Assembly: GCA_016794465.1 (NCBI GenBank) | Contig: JAEUKA010000013.1 | Location: 92,065 to 156,064 of the forward strand | Direction: 5' to 3' | From: Myxococcales bacterium | GTDB taxonomy: Bacteria > Myxococcota_A > Polyangia > Palsa-1104 > JAEUJZ01 | Length of the DNA: 64,000 nt | Part shown: positions 1 through 8,769 of the stretch, in pieces | Layout of the letters: every line of letters starts with the position of its first letter | Numbering within the stretch: position 1 is the stretch's first letter | Made by a program: the position numbers and the translations under genes | The notes under the pieces: model-generated | The model's input: only the letters and a program-made list of their open reading frames with translations | Told to the model about the DNA's origin: nothing | Databases searched by the model: none

Positions 1-1
1 G

Positions 2-925
2 GGGCGACCGCATCATGCGTACCTGTTCGATGGGCCCGAGGGGGTTGGCAAAGCGACGACGGCTCGGGCCTTGGCGGCAGCGCTCAACTGCCTGTCGCCA
101 CCGCAAGTGGGCGATGCCTGCGGGCACTGTGAGGCGTGTGCCAAGCTCCTGTCCGGCAGTCACCCCGACTTCCTGGTGGTGAACATGGAGCTGGCCGGGC
201 TTGCTGACGAGATTGAGCGACTGCTCAAGCGGCTGGCGTTTCCTCCGTTCGAGGGCCGCTCGCAGGTGATCCTGATTGACCCAGCCGACCAGCTGACCGC
301 ACCGACGGCGCTGACGGCGGCCAATCGGCTGCTCAAGACGCTGGAGGAGCCGCGCGTCGGCACGCACTTCATCTTGGTATCGACCTGCGGCAGTGGGCTG
401 TTGCAGACGATTCGTTCGCGCTGTCAGCGGCTGCGCTTTGTCCCGCTGGCCGACAAGGTCTTGACGGACTTGCTGGTCCAGCAGTGCTCTCTGTCCCCCG
501 AGGTGGCCCAGTCGGTGGTCGCGCTGTCGCAAGGGAGCCTCGGGCGGGCGGTGCGCTGTGCCCAAGATCCCGAGACGCTGGAGCGTCGGCAAAAAGAGGC
601 AGAGGCGCTGCTCGGGGCGGCTCGGACGGGACGGGCGACCCAGATCTGTCAGCGCGCCAGTGAGATCGGGACCGACCGCGACGAAGCAGTTGAAGTCTTG
701 GAGCTGCTGTGGCTGCGTCTTCACGGGGAGCTGCGGCGGCATGGTCAGGCGGGATCGTTGACGCTGGCGCAGCGAACCGCCGAGGCCATGCGGGTGATTC
801 GCGAGACGCAGCTGGCCATCCGTCGCTACACCAGCGCGCCGCTATCGATAGAGCGACTGGGTCGCCAGCTGCACAGCGCACTGGGGCGTGAATCGAGCAC
901 GGGCCACACAAGGAGTGCGCAATGA
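2..925 (+). CDS. holB: DNA polymerase III delta' subunit, 5' end outside window
   Basis: Clamp-loader subunit of the replicative polymerase. The frame is open from base 2, before the first usable start, so the gene begins upstream. Visible residues 11-19 give the P-loop GPEGVGKAT; a Cys cluster (CGHCEAC) typical of the clamp-loader zinc module follows at about 39-45, and LLKTLEEP with the conserved FILVST strand lies near 110-125. The C-terminal part is helical, as in HolB. Its stop overlaps the start of the PSP1-domain gene by 4 nt (ATGA), implying translational coupling. The HolB-PSP1 neighbourhood is also known from Firmicutes. Family assignment is strong; only the first few residues are missing. 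Confidence 0.9.
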   Translation, partial: GRPHHAYLFDGPEGVGKATTARALAAALNCLSPPQVGDACGHCEACAKLLSGSHPDFLVVNMELAGLADEIERLLKRLAFPPFEGRSQVILIDPADQLTAPTALTAANRLLKTLEEPRVGTHFILVSTCGSGLLQTIRSRCQRLRFVPLADKVLTDLLVQQCSLSPEVAQSVVALSQGSLGRAVRCAQDPETLERRQKEAEALLGAARTGRATQICQRASEIGTDRDEAVEVLELLWLRLHGELRRHGQAGSLTLAQRTAEAMRVIRETQLAIRRYTSAPLSIERLGRQLHSALGRESSTGHTRSAQ

Positions 926-2679
926 GTCAAGATCCGGCAGCTCCCACGGGCAAGCCACCCTCGGCACCACTACCTGGGGATGCCAGTCGGGGCGAAGGCG
1001 CGAAGGACGGTGGCGGACGGGAAGGTGGCCCGCGCGGCAGTCGTCGCTCTCGCAGTGGTCGGGGCGGGCGTCCTGGTGGTGACAGACAGGAAGAACAGCG
1101 TCGTGGCCCCTCACCGGAGCGCCGTGGTGACGAGCAGAAGCCTCGGTCGGAGCCCGGTCGGGTAGAGGCTTCGCGCGGCGAGCGCACACGGGGTGGAGAG
1201 CCGCCGCGTGGTGGCGAAGGCCGTCGAGAGCCGCCGCGTGGTGGCGAGCCGCAGCGCGGACAGCGGCCAGGGCGCCCTGAAGGTCAGCAGAGTCAAGCGA
1301 GTCCGCCTGGGCAAGGGCAGCCTCGTGGTGGTGATCAGCGACGAGGGAAGCCGCCCCGGAGCGGTCGCTCGGGAGGTCACGGACGACCCGAGCCGCAGCG
1401 CAGCGAAGCGGCGAAGAGTGAGCCGCCGCGTAGTGACGCGCCGAAGAGTGAGCCGCCTCGGGGCGAATCGACGCAGAGTGGCAGTCCATCCGAGCCGGGT
1501 GATCGTCGCCGTCGTCGTCGTCGTGGTCGTGGTGGCCGGGGAAGTGAGCGCTCGCTGTCTGGAGAGGACAGCCGAAGCTCGATTCCAGACCCGGGTGAGC
1601 CGGATGGTGAAGTCAGTCGCCGCGTCGCTGCACCTTCGCCGACTAGCCCTGCTGCCGAGGTCCGTGCGGTACCGGCTCGACGAGAGGAGCGCGAAGACTC
1701 TGGACCGGTGGCGCCAGCTTCTGCCCGTGACGCTGACAGCGATGACGACGATGCAGCCGGGGACATCCGTCGCTTGCGACCGATCTCAGAGCTAGAGCTG
1801 CCGCCGGAGCTGCCGGTGCGAATGGCCAACCTGTGCGCGATTCGCTTCCGTCCCGCAGGCATGATCTACGAGCTGGACTGCGGCACCCAGACCTACCAGG
1901 CGGGCGAGCTGGTGCTGTGTGAGTCGGAGCGAGGCCAGCGCGTCGGTCGGATCGAGGTCGCACCGAGGCCGCGTCCGGCGCAAGGTCAGCGACGACGGGT
2001 GCTCCGCAAGGCGAGGCCCGATGAGCCCGGCGGCTTTGGTGACTCGCAGCAGAGTGAGCGTGAAGCCTATGCGTTCTGCAAAGCGCGGCTGCGGGAGCTG
2101 GGTCTGCCGATGAAGCTGCTCCAAGTGGAAGTTCAGCTGGGGCAGAAGGCGACGTTCTTTTTTGCATCGGAAGACCGGGTCGATTTTCGTGACTTGGTGC
2201 GCGATCTGTCCCAGCGCTTGCGGCTGCGGGTCGAGATGCGTCAGGTTGGTGCCCGCGACGGGGCGAAGGCCATCGGCGGCATCGGCTCGTGTGGGCGAGA
2301 GCTGTGCTGTTCGACGTTTCTGCCCGCGTTTCAGCCGATCTCGATCCGGATGGCCAAAGATCAGGGAATGGTGCTCAATCCGTCGAAGCTGGCCGGGCAG
2401 TGCGGGCGGCTCAAGTGCTGTCTTATCTACGAGCACTCGACGTACAAAGAGCTGGGCAAGACGCTTCCGAAAGTGGGCAAAAAGGTCATTACGCCCGACG
2501 GGATCGGCCGCGTGCTCGACCTCGATATCTTGAAGCAGCGGGTCCGCGTCTATTTGGAAGAGGGCGGCGCCAAGAGCTATGCGGCGGCGGAGGTTCGCTC
2601 GGCCAATCCGCCACAAGGGGGCAGCCACAACACTCCGACCAGCAACGCCGAGTCCAGCGCCGACGACTTCGAGTCCTAG
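922..2679 (+). CDS. PSP1-domain protein (RicT/YaaT-like) with long disordered N-terminus
   Basis: The C-terminal half (about residues 300-565) is a PSP1 domain with the Cys-rich motifs of the RicT family: GSCGRELCC near 455 and GQCGRLKCC near 493. In Bacillus, RicT forms a complex with RicA and RicF that binds Fe-S clusters and influences RNase Y; whether that role holds here is unknown. The first 280 residues are low-complexity Arg/Gly/Pro/Glu/Ser, with repeated PPRGGE and SEPPRSD-like units and a run of Arg-rich triplets near 196-206, probably disordered and possibly RNA-binding. Such tails are common in GC-rich proteobacterial versions. The start ATG overlaps the holB stop. Confidence 0.85.
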   Translation: MSQDPAAPTGKPPSAPLPGDASRGEGAKDGGGREGGPRGSRRSRSGRGGRPGGDRQEEQRRGPSPERRGDEQKPRSEPGRVEASRGERTRGGEPPRGGEGRREPPRGGEPQRGQRPGRPEGQQSQASPPGQGQPRGGDQRRGKPPRSGRSGGHGRPEPQRSEAAKSEPPRSDAPKSEPPRGESTQSGSPSEPGDRRRRRRRGRGGRGSERSLSGEDSRSSIPDPGEPDGEVSRRVAAPSPTSPAAEVRAVPARREEREDSGPVAPASARDADSDDDDAAGDIRRLRPISELELPPELPVRMANLCAIRFRPAGMIYELDCGTQTYQAGELVLCESERGQRVGRIEVAPRPRPAQGQRRRVLRKARPDEPGGFGDSQQSEREAYAFCKARLRELGLPMKLLQVEVQLGQKATFFFASEDRVDFRDLVRDLSQRLRLRVEMRQVGARDGAKAIGGIGSCGRELCCSTFLPAFQPISIRMAKDQGMVLNPSKLAGQCGRLKCCLIYEHSTYKELGKTLPKVGKKVITPDGIGRVLDLDILKQRVRVYLEEGGAKSYAAAEVRSANPPQGGSHNTPTSNAESSADDFES

Positions 2680-2703
2680 TCGGGCTCGTGATACCGTTTT
2701 TGG

Positions 2704-3912
2704 ATGTTGTGTCCTCGTTGCCAGAACGGCATGCGTGCTGCCATCGAGCGGACGCCGGCCGGTGCGGTGGAGCTGGATTACTGTCCGTCGTGTCGGGGCA
2801 TCTGGTTCGATCGTGGCGAGCTGGAGGCGATCCTGCTGCAGGTTCGGTCCGACATTCAGCCGATCGGACTGCCAGCGCCCAGTGACGATCCGGCGACGCG
2901 GCGCTGTCCTCACCATCAGGTGCTGATGGTCGAGCGAACACTGTCAACGGCGCGGCTGCGGTCGAGCCTGTACGGAGCCGGCGGTGACCTTCCCGCTGGG
3001 GTGCAGATCGATCAGTGTCCGGCGTGCTTGGGAATCTGGCTCGATGGCGGAGAGCTGGGGCAGATCACCCAGGCGATGCGGGCCCCGAGTCTGCATCCGC
3101 TGCTGAAGCCGTCGATTGAGCCACCGCCCGAAGCCGACTCGGAGCGGCCGACCTCGGGCTGGCTGTGGGCGTTTATGTTTCTGACCGGACTGCCGGTCGA
3201 GTCGCACCAGCCGCGCAAGCGATTTCCCGTGGTGGTGATGGCGCTCATCATCCTGTGCGTGATGATGTTCGGCGTCCAGGTGGGCAGCACCACTCCCGAG
3301 CAGCTGATGCTGACGCTAGGCCTGGTGCCCGCGCGGGCGCTGTCGGGGGAGCTGGTGCCGTGGTTTTCCCACATGTTCTTACATGGCGGCGTCTGGCATC
3401 TCCTCGGCAACCTGTACTTTCTGTGGGTCTTTGGGGACAACGTCGAAGACCGGCTTGGCAAGGGGCGCTTTCTGCTGCTGTACCTGGCGTCGGGACTCCT
3501 GGCCGGCCTGTTGCAGGCCCTGGTGCAGCCTAGCTCGTCGCTGCCGGTGGTTGGGGCGTCGGGCGCGATCTCGGGAGTGATGGCGGCGTATGCGCTGCTC
3601 TTTCCCAATGCCCGGCTGGTGTCGCTGATCTGGGTCATTCAGGTGCAGTGGAAGACGACGACCTATCTGGGAGTGTGGCTGCTGCTGCAGTTTCTTGGGG
3701 CGGCGATGGGAGCCTCGAACATTGCGTGGTGGGCGCACATTGGCGGCTTTGCGGCGGGGGCGCTGATTGCCTGGCAGTGGCGGAGCCAACATCACGAACA
3801 AGTGACGCGCAAGCTGCTGCCGCCGCCGCTGGCTGCGGGGTCGGGGGCTGGACCGGGATCGCTAGGCGGGGGTTCCACAGACGAGCCGAAGCGCAAGCTG
3901 ACTTGGTACTAA
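2704..3912 (+). CDS. Rhomboid intramembrane serine protease with two N-terminal zinc ribbons
   Basis: Residues 1-45 hold a TFIIB-type zinc ribbon (CPRC then CPSC, followed by GIWFDRGEL). A second, degenerate copy (CPHH then CPAC, GIWLDGGEL) spans about 63-118. A hydrophobic rhomboid domain follows from about 155 to 365, with HLLGN, the nucleophile motif GASGAISG (Ser286) and the catalytic His in AHIGGF (His345), so the Ser-His dyad is intact. It should cleave transmembrane segments in the inner membrane. The tail is Gly/Pro-rich. Its stop overlaps the next start (TAATG). Tandem zinc ribbons on a rhomboid protease are uncommon and may recruit substrates or regulators. Confidence 0.87.
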   Translation: MLCPRCQNGMRAAIERTPAGAVELDYCPSCRGIWFDRGELEAILLQVRSDIQPIGLPAPSDDPATRRCPHHQVLMVERTLSTARLRSSLYGAGGDLPAGVQIDQCPACLGIWLDGGELGQITQAMRAPSLHPLLKPSIEPPPEADSERPTSGWLWAFMFLTGLPVESHQPRKRFPVVVMALIILCVMMFGVQVGSTTPEQLMLTLGLVPARALSGELVPWFSHMFLHGGVWHLLGNLYFLWVFGDNVEDRLGKGRFLLLYLASGLLAGLLQALVQPSSSLPVVGASGAISGVMAAYALLFPNARLVSLIWVIQVQWKTTTYLGVWLLLQFLGAAMGASNIAWWAHIGGFAAGALIAWQWRSQHHEQVTRKLLPPPLAAGSGAGPGSLGGGSTDEPKRKLTWY

Positions 3913-4574
3913 TGGCAAATCCAGACGACGAAAAGCTGACACTAGACAGCGCTCCGAAAAGACCGGACGAGCCGGCCAGACCGGACGAGCAGTCCGAGCA
4001 GTCCGAGCAGTCCGAGCAGTCCGAGCAGTCCGAGCAGTCCGTCCCGACGTGGCAAGAGCTACCGGAGTACGCGCAGACAGACCTGGCTCCGCGTGGGTAC
4101 GATGCGGCGTGGTTTGCGGCGGCGACTCCCGAGCTGCGACTGACGGTGCTGACGCTGTTTGTCAAGCTAAAAGGGATGAACCTGTGGCGCTTTGTCGGCA
4201 CAGAGAGCGAGAGCCAACAGGGCTGTCTGCACTTCCTCTGTCCGTCGCTGGCAGAGCTGAAGGCAACCCTGCGCGACAGTGCCGACTTTACCAATCCCGG
4301 TTCGTCGCAAGAGGACTGGGACAGTCGCGAGCGGCGGTCGGTAGGTGCGCTTCACTTCAAGCACTTTCCTGGCTGGCCCGAGAGCAAAGTTCAAGCGCAC
4401 ATCGATCCATACGGCGCGCGCTTGCACAGTGACCTGTGGTTTTTGGTACCGGTGGTTCCGCTCGGTCAGCTGCTCGCCCATCTGGCCGATCCAACCGGCT
4501 ACACCGAGGTCTTTCGCGTCCGCGCGCTGCTGCTCGAGCAAGGCTGGGACCCGGCCCCGCTTGTGGGCGTGTAG
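3912..4574 (+). CDS. Conserved hypothetical protein with EQS tandem repeat
   Basis: A 220-residue soluble protein of unrecognised family. The ATG overlaps the rhomboid stop (TAATG), which decides the start over longer options. The N-terminus is acidic and disordered, with a PARPDE stretch followed by six consecutive Glu-Gln-Ser triplets, then a globular part from about residue 45. That part is rich in Trp and aromatic residues and contains WQELPEYAQTDL and a C-terminal stretch reading TEVFRVRALLLEQG. There is no signal peptide or membrane segment. Position and overlap suggest co-transcription with holB, the PSP1 gene and the rhomboid gene. No function can be assigned from the sequence. Confidence 0.75.
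   Translation: MANPDDEKLTLDSAPKRPDEPARPDEQSEQSEQSEQSEQSEQSVPTWQELPEYAQTDLAPRGYDAAWFAAATPELRLTVLTLFVKLKGMNLWRFVGTESESQQGCLHFLCPSLAELKATLRDSADFTNPGSSQEDWDSRERRSVGALHFKHFPGWPESKVQAHIDPYGARLHSDLWFLVPVVPLGQLLAHLADPTGYTEVFRVRALLLEQGWDPAPLVGV
3987..4040 (+). repeat. 9-bp in-frame tandem repeat, six copies
   Basis: GAGCAGTCC repeats six times without interruption, encoding Glu-Gln-Ser. The units are identical, so copy number probably varies by replication slippage; because the unit is a multiple of three, such changes would not shift the frame. Confidence 0.95.
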
Positions 4575-4578
4575 GCGG

Positions 4579-5307
4579 TTACTCGTCGCGAGGAATGGGC
4601 AGGGGCGGACCTTGGCGGTTCTGCAGGACCAGCGTCACCACCCCAAGGAACAGCACCCAGCCGGCGAGAAGCGCAGTCTGCGCGCTGGTGTACATCCGCA
4701 GCAGGGCTTCCAGCTCGGTCGTCTCGACGGCGACTGGCCGCGAAGACACCTTGGCCAGGGCTTCGGCGGCTGGCAGTCCGACGTGGTGCATCAGCCGATT
4801 GGCGTGCACCATCATCACCACCAAGCTGAGCAGCGTCGCCGGGATGTTGACCAGGCAGGCCCAACCCCACAGCGCCACTCCACCGAGTCGATTGCGCAGC
4901 GCCGCCAGCGCGCCCGTGATCAGCAAAAAGCCCAGGATCGACTGGAGCAGCGCCATCGGCACCGTGACACTGCGTCGCTCGTAGAGGTCCGCGCCGAGGA
5001 GCAGGAACAGCCGCTCGACCTCGGGCCGAGGCAAGCGCAGCAGGGTTCGCCCAAGCGGGCGCAGCGGCGAAGCCAGCGAGTCGGGACCGTCCTTGGCCAG
5101 CTGATCAAACATCGACAGCTGCCGGTCGCGAACGGACGAGATGAAGGTTGACCGATCGGTCAAAATAGCGGTGTTGACCTCGAGCATCCCAGCCAAGAGC
5201 TGGAACACCCCGATGCAGAGGAAGATCACCGCGAGTGCTTGCAAAACGCGCGGCAGGCGAGGCACCAGCACAAGTCGCCCGCCGCTTTCCGCCGAAGGAG
5301 CCGCCAT
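4579..5307 (-). CDS. Hypothetical inner-membrane protein
   Basis: A 242-residue protein with about four predicted membrane segments: near 22-42 (VLQALAVIFLCIGVFQLL), 117-135, 145-168 and 212-230. Between the first two is a soluble loop of about 70 residues with many charged and Leu residues. No catalytic motif was recognised. The upstream lipoprotein gene ends only a few bases before this start on the same strand, so the two probably form an operon and may act together at the envelope. The 3' end converges with the EQS-repeat protein gene. Confidence 0.7.
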   Translation of the reverse strand: MAAPSAESGGRLVLVPRLPRVLQALAVIFLCIGVFQLLAGMLEVNTAILTDRSTFISSVRDRQLSMFDQLAKDGPDSLASPLRPLGRTLLRLPRPEVERLFLLLGADLYERRSVTVPMALLQSILGFLLITGALAALRNRLGGVALWGWACLVNIPATLLSLVVMMVHANRLMHHVGLPAAEALAKVSSRPVAVETTELEALLRMYTSAQTALLAGWVLFLGVVTLVLQNRQGPPLPIPRDE

Positions 5308-5315
5308 GGAGCGCG

Positions 5316-5621
5316 CTATCCAGCCACGGCGCCGTCGGGAAGAGCGCCGTCGGTGATCGTGCCACCGTCGGTGACACCTCCCTGATCGGGCCGGGGCAGC
5401 ATGTCGGCGGCAGGCGGTAGATCTTGGCTCGGCGGAAGGTCTGGCTTGCTCAGGTCAGCCGGGGTGGCCAGATCGACAGGCATATCGGTGGGCGCTGCGA
5501 CTGGACCCCCGTCGAGCGGTCGCAGTGGCAGGACGCTGCGATAGTCGTCGGTTTCGCAGGCCGCCCACAGGAGCCATGCCGTCGCCATGACAAAGGACAA
5601 GAACAGGTACAACCGCCGCAT
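5316..5621 (-). CDS. Small Pro/Asp-rich lipoprotein
   Basis: A 101-residue protein beginning MRRLYLFLSF, with a hydrophobic signal and a lipobox ending WAAC, so it should be lipid-anchored at about residue 22. The mature part is disordered and rich in Pro, Asp and Ala, with repeated DLPP/DLSKPD-like units and a Gly-Thr-Asp tail, typical of myxobacterial lipoproteins with linker-like chains. The start is set by a GGAG-type ribosome site 6-9 nt upstream; a longer in-frame start exists but would place a charged segment ahead of the signal. It is followed directly by the membrane protein gene. Confidence 0.7.
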   Translation of the reverse strand: MRRLYLFLSFVMATAWLLWAACETDDYRSVLPLRPLDGGPVAAPTDMPVDLATPADLSKPDLPPSQDLPPAADMLPRPDQGGVTDGGTITDGALPDGAVAG

Positions 5622-5773
5622 ACTTTCTCCGTCGACAATTGCCTCGCTGAAGGGATGCCTCCTAGTGAGGGCAGACCACAATCGCTGCGCAGGCTACCAC
5701 CGAGTAGGCGGGCCTGACAACAGGGCGCGACCACGATGGCGATGTGCCACGACTTTGGGGTAGCCTCGCGGCG

Positions 5774-6358
5774 ATGCTTCACTTGGCACAACCCACGCGG
5801 ACGGACTGGGCCTTGTACGCGGTGGCTCATCGCGACGAGATTCTGCTCGATCATGCGCACTGTGAGAAAAAGGCAGCCTCGACGGCAGTCGGGATGATCT
5901 TTCGCTATGAAGAGCGGCCCGAGCTGGTCGTTCCGCTGTCTCAGCTGGCGCGCGAGGAGCTGGCGCACTTTGAAGAGGTGCTGGAGCGGCTCCACGAGCG
6001 GGGGATTCCGTTTCGGCGCTTGCCAGCGGGCGGCTATGCGGCGGGACTGCATCAGGCAGTGCGCAAAACCGAGCCGCATCGACTCCTCGACAATCTGCTT
6101 ACGTGCGCGCTGATTGAAGCGCGAAGCTGTGAGCGGATGCAGCTGTTTGGGCAGGCGCTGCTGCCGATCGATCCAGAGCTGGGGCGACTGTATAGCGGAC
6201 TGCTGGCCGCAGAGGCGCGGCACTTCCGTCGCTATGTCGAGCTGGCGGAGCTGTACTTTGATCCGTCGGTGGTGCAGGCGCGACTGGCAGAGCTGGCGAT
6301 TCATGAAGCGGCGGTGATTGGCTCGGTCCAGGTGGAGCCACGGCTGCACTGCGGATAG
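5774..6358 (+). CDS. miaE: tRNA-(ms2io6A)-hydroxylase
   Basis: Non-haem diiron monooxygenase that hydroxylates the isopentenyl group of 2-methylthio-N6-isopentenyladenosine at tRNA position 37. The 194-residue protein matches MiaE in length and has the ferritin-like diiron ligand pattern: a Glu in EKKAAS near residue 37, EELAHFEE (ExxH) near 68, a Glu in IEARSCERM near 118, and EARHFRRY (ExxH) near 150. ATG is preferred over a GTG 30 nt upstream because MiaE proteins begin near this point. It stands alone between divergent envelope genes and a convergent kinase fragment. Confidence 0.88.
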   Translation: MLHLAQPTRTDWALYAVAHRDEILLDHAHCEKKAASTAVGMIFRYEERPELVVPLSQLAREELAHFEEVLERLHERGIPFRRLPAGGYAAGLHQAVRKTEPHRLLDNLLTCALIEARSCERMQLFGQALLPIDPELGRLYSGLLAAEARHFRRYVELAELYFDPSVVQARLAELAIHEAAVIGSVQVEPRLHCG

Positions 6359-6361
6359 TCG

Positions 6362-7359
6362 TTACTTGGCGCGGTGCTTTCCTGATTGAACTGAACGAGG
6401 CAACTTGGTTAAGGACAGGTGAAGGTTGTCTTGGCATTCCTTTCCAACCTCGAACTCCTGATCGATGTAGCCGGGGGCACTCGCGATAAACTTCATCGGC
6501 GACGTGTCATCCGGTCGCGCATACACCAGCGGTAGCTCACCAAGCTCTTCGCCCTTCGCGGTACGCACGTTGGCCGAAGCGGGCGAAGCCTCGATGCGAC
6601 AGACAATGAGCTTGGGAGTCAGCCGCAGCGGGACCTCGGGAGGCGGAGCCGCCGTCACCACACTGCGCCGGGTGGCGACCGAGACTCCGAGCAGCATCAT
6701 CATCCCCAGCGCCACTCCTACCACCGAGCGCCGATTCAGCTTCCGCCACTTGGGAGCCACCTTGCCGACCATCGCCGCAATCAGCTCCTTGGAAGTCCGA
6801 GTCGCGCGCGGTGACTCGGGTTGAAAAATGATCGATAGATCGGGGGGCAGGATCGGTGCGGGACTGCCGGGCAGCTGGTACGGATCGAGCATCCGCGTGG
6901 CTTCTGCGCTGCGCTCCTTGACCTCCAGAATCGTCGCGCGGATCTGCTCCATGTTCGGGCGCTCCGTAGGCTGCTTGCTGAGCATCTGATCGACCAGATC
7001 CGCCAGCTCCATGCCGATGTGAGCCGTAATCTCGGTCAGCCGGCGCGGCTTCACAAACAGCTGCTTGGCCATCATCTCCATGACACTGGCCGCTTCAAAA
7101 GGAGGCGCTCCGGATGCGCACTCATACAGAATACAGCCCAAGGAATAGACATCGGCTTTCTCGTCGACAGAGGCGGCATTCTGAATCTGCTCTGGCGGGC
7201 AGTACGTAGGCGTTCCCATACACTCCGCATGGGTGTGCCCTCCGCCCAGTGCCTGGGTCAGCTTCGCGATTCCGAAGTCGAGGATCTTCAGCCGCAGCTT
7301 GGTTCCGTTGCCCGGCTCCGATAGCAACATGATGTTGTCTGGCTTGAGGTCGCGGTGAA
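6362..7359 (-). pseudogene. Ser/Thr kinase 1, C-terminal half, separated by element 1
   Basis: Continuation of a Hanks-type kinase from its catalytic loop. The frame reads HRDLKPDNIM at the element junction, then the metal-binding DFG (KILDFGIAKL), an activation segment ending GTPTYCPPEQ (APE-like), and the DVYSLGCILYE helix. A single membrane segment lies near the middle (VVGVALGMMMLLGVSV) and the periplasmic tail is PEGA-like. The glycine loop, catalytic Lys and alpha-C Glu lie 11 kb away at 18.5-18.9 kb on the same strand. An internal ATG could express a truncated product, but it would have no ATP-binding lobe. Confidence 0.9.
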
Positions 7360-7440
7360 CTCAACCCCCGTCGGGGAACGGCTTGTTTTTGTTCCCCAGA
7401 ATGGTCTTTCTCTCGGTAGCGTAGGGAACGGGCTGAAAGC
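7351..7440. other. Element 1 left end with att core and arm-type repeats
   Basis: Core CGCGGTGAA at 7351-7359 is followed inside the element by GGGGAACGG (7373-7381) and GGGAACGG (7424-7431), inverted relative to CCGTTCCC copies at the right end. The reverse complement of about 7352-7440 aligns nearly base for base with 56440-56545 at element 2, including CTACGCTACCGAGAG and AAGCCGTTCCCCGACGG. Confidence 0.85.
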
Positions 7441-7652
7441 GCCGGGCAACCTGCAGGCTCTCGAGTCCGCTCTCGATGGGCCATCGTAGATGGCACATGA
7501 TAACTAACCTGAGTCCACTGCGAAACCAACAGATTGAGTCTTGAGCGTGGGGGCGACCGGAGAGCTTCTCTTGGACCGCCTGCGGGACGGAAAAAGTCTC
7601 GCAGGGGAGCGGGGCCCCACGCGAAACGTGCGGGTTTCGGAGTGGACGGGGG

Positions 7653-8072
7653 TTAGTCGCAAATACTGCAATCTGGATGCGCGTTGCACGCCTGTCTACA
7701 GCGAGCGAGAACCAGGAGACAGGAAACTGGCGCTCTGGGGTCACGGCAGTCTACTGCCTCAAAGCAACACCTGACGCATTGGCCCACCGAACAAGTCGCA
7801 GTTAGGTTGGTACCCTCAGTAGGTGCGCTTGGCTGTGGGTCTCGTTGATTATCTGGCTGTTCTGTTGGTGCCTCGACCGCACCTTGCTCCACCACCGCTT
7901 GGGGCCCATGCTGGGCGGCAGCAGCCGCGGCCCGGCTACGGGTCGTCGCCGACCTCGACATCGGCGGCGGGTCGTTCGGTCGCACCGGATCGCCCACACC
8001 ATCGACGCCACATGCGGATAACATCACGCTGATAATAACTCCGAAGCTTAGCCTGATTTCTTGTTTGGTCAT
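7653..8072 (-). CDS. Cysteine-rich lipoprotein in element 1
   Basis: A 139-residue protein beginning MTKQEIRLSF with a signal and lipobox (VMLSAC, Cys about residue 19). The middle is low-complexity Pro/Gln/Ala/Arg. The last 47 residues hold about ten cysteines, including GQCVRCCF and a terminal CSICD, suggesting a small disulfide-bonded extracellular domain. A good ribosome site (AAAGGAAG) precedes this ATG, so it is preferred over a start 54 nt upstream. It lies inside the left end of element 1, apart from the main gene block, and so may be a cargo gene acting on the host surface. No family was recognised. Confidence 0.7.
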   Translation of the reverse strand: MTKQEIRLSFGVIISVMLSACGVDGVGDPVRPNDPPPMSRSATTRSRAAAAAAQHGPQAVVEQGAVEAPTEQPDNQRDPQPSAPTEGTNLTATCSVGQCVRCCFEAVDCRDPRAPVSCLLVLARCRQACNAHPDCSICD

Positions 8073-8127
8073 GTTGCTTCCTTTCATCTCCACTGTACTT
8101 AATCTTGTTTTGTCATTCTCCGACACT

Positions 8128-8151
8128 CGATCTAGCTAGCTAGCTAGATCG
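8128..8151. promoter_or_regulatory. 24-bp perfect palindrome upstream of the Cys-rich lipoprotein
   Basis: A perfect 24-bp palindrome built on repeated CTAG (centre TAGCTAGCTA, ends CGATC/GATCG) about 55 bp upstream of the lipoprotein start. There is no U-run, so an operator is more likely than a terminator. Confidence 0.5.
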
Positions 8152-8182
8152 GTGATCCCTCCATGTCGCAAACGTAGCCGGG

Positions 8183-8769
8183 TTGTTTTGTGCAAATTTT
8201 CTGCACATCGACTTAATCCCAGTTGAATTTGTCCTCGATACTTTTAGGGATCGTCTCGGTCCCACGGCAGGTTTCTGCCGTGACAACGCTCTGCGTACCG
8301 CAGCGCGTGATGTGGGTCAAGTAGCGATCTTCTTGGAAGGTGCGACCGTCGAGCCAGGGCTGTTTTCTGAAAACTGGCGCGCAATCGGACAGGCAAGGCG
8401 ATCGATGTCTTGTGATCGTCACGGAGATTCGGGGTCGTCTCTGGCCCCGTGTTGGGCCGGCTTGTCGTTCGCGGAAGCCGTGCTTGGCCTTGCCGCCGAA
8501 CTGGCCGATGGTGCGCACGCGGGCTCGGTCTGTTGCGGTAGCTGCCCCAACCCGTCCTTGCCAGCACTCCACCCTTCTTGAGGATGGCAGCGGCTCGCTC
8601 TGCCGTGAGCATGGGCAGTGCTCGCGTTTCTGGTCGAGCCGGGCTCGATTGCCCTGGGAAACGATCCATCTCCCCCGGATCGTCTCTGACGAGGGGAACC
8701 ATTGGCGCCCGCTCTTACGCTGGGATGAGTGCTGATAGGTTCACATTGCGGCGCAAATAGCGATTTTCA
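8183..8769. other. Stretch without a confident gene
   Basis: GC-rich DNA with overlapping open frames on both strands, none with a recognisable family or a strong start. The most protein-like are two minus-strand frames: one begins MLTAERAAAILKKGG, and the other contains TIGQFGGKAKHGF and then FQEDRYLTHITRCG. They lie in different frames and could be pieces of a single frameshifted gene. I see no RNA gene here. Confidence 0.35.

Noticed and set aside
8213..8572. 119-residue minus-strand gene in the left part of element 1
   Set aside because: It has some protein-like stretches, but a competing frame overlaps it and no start, motif or family supports either; noted as possible frameshifted remnant only.
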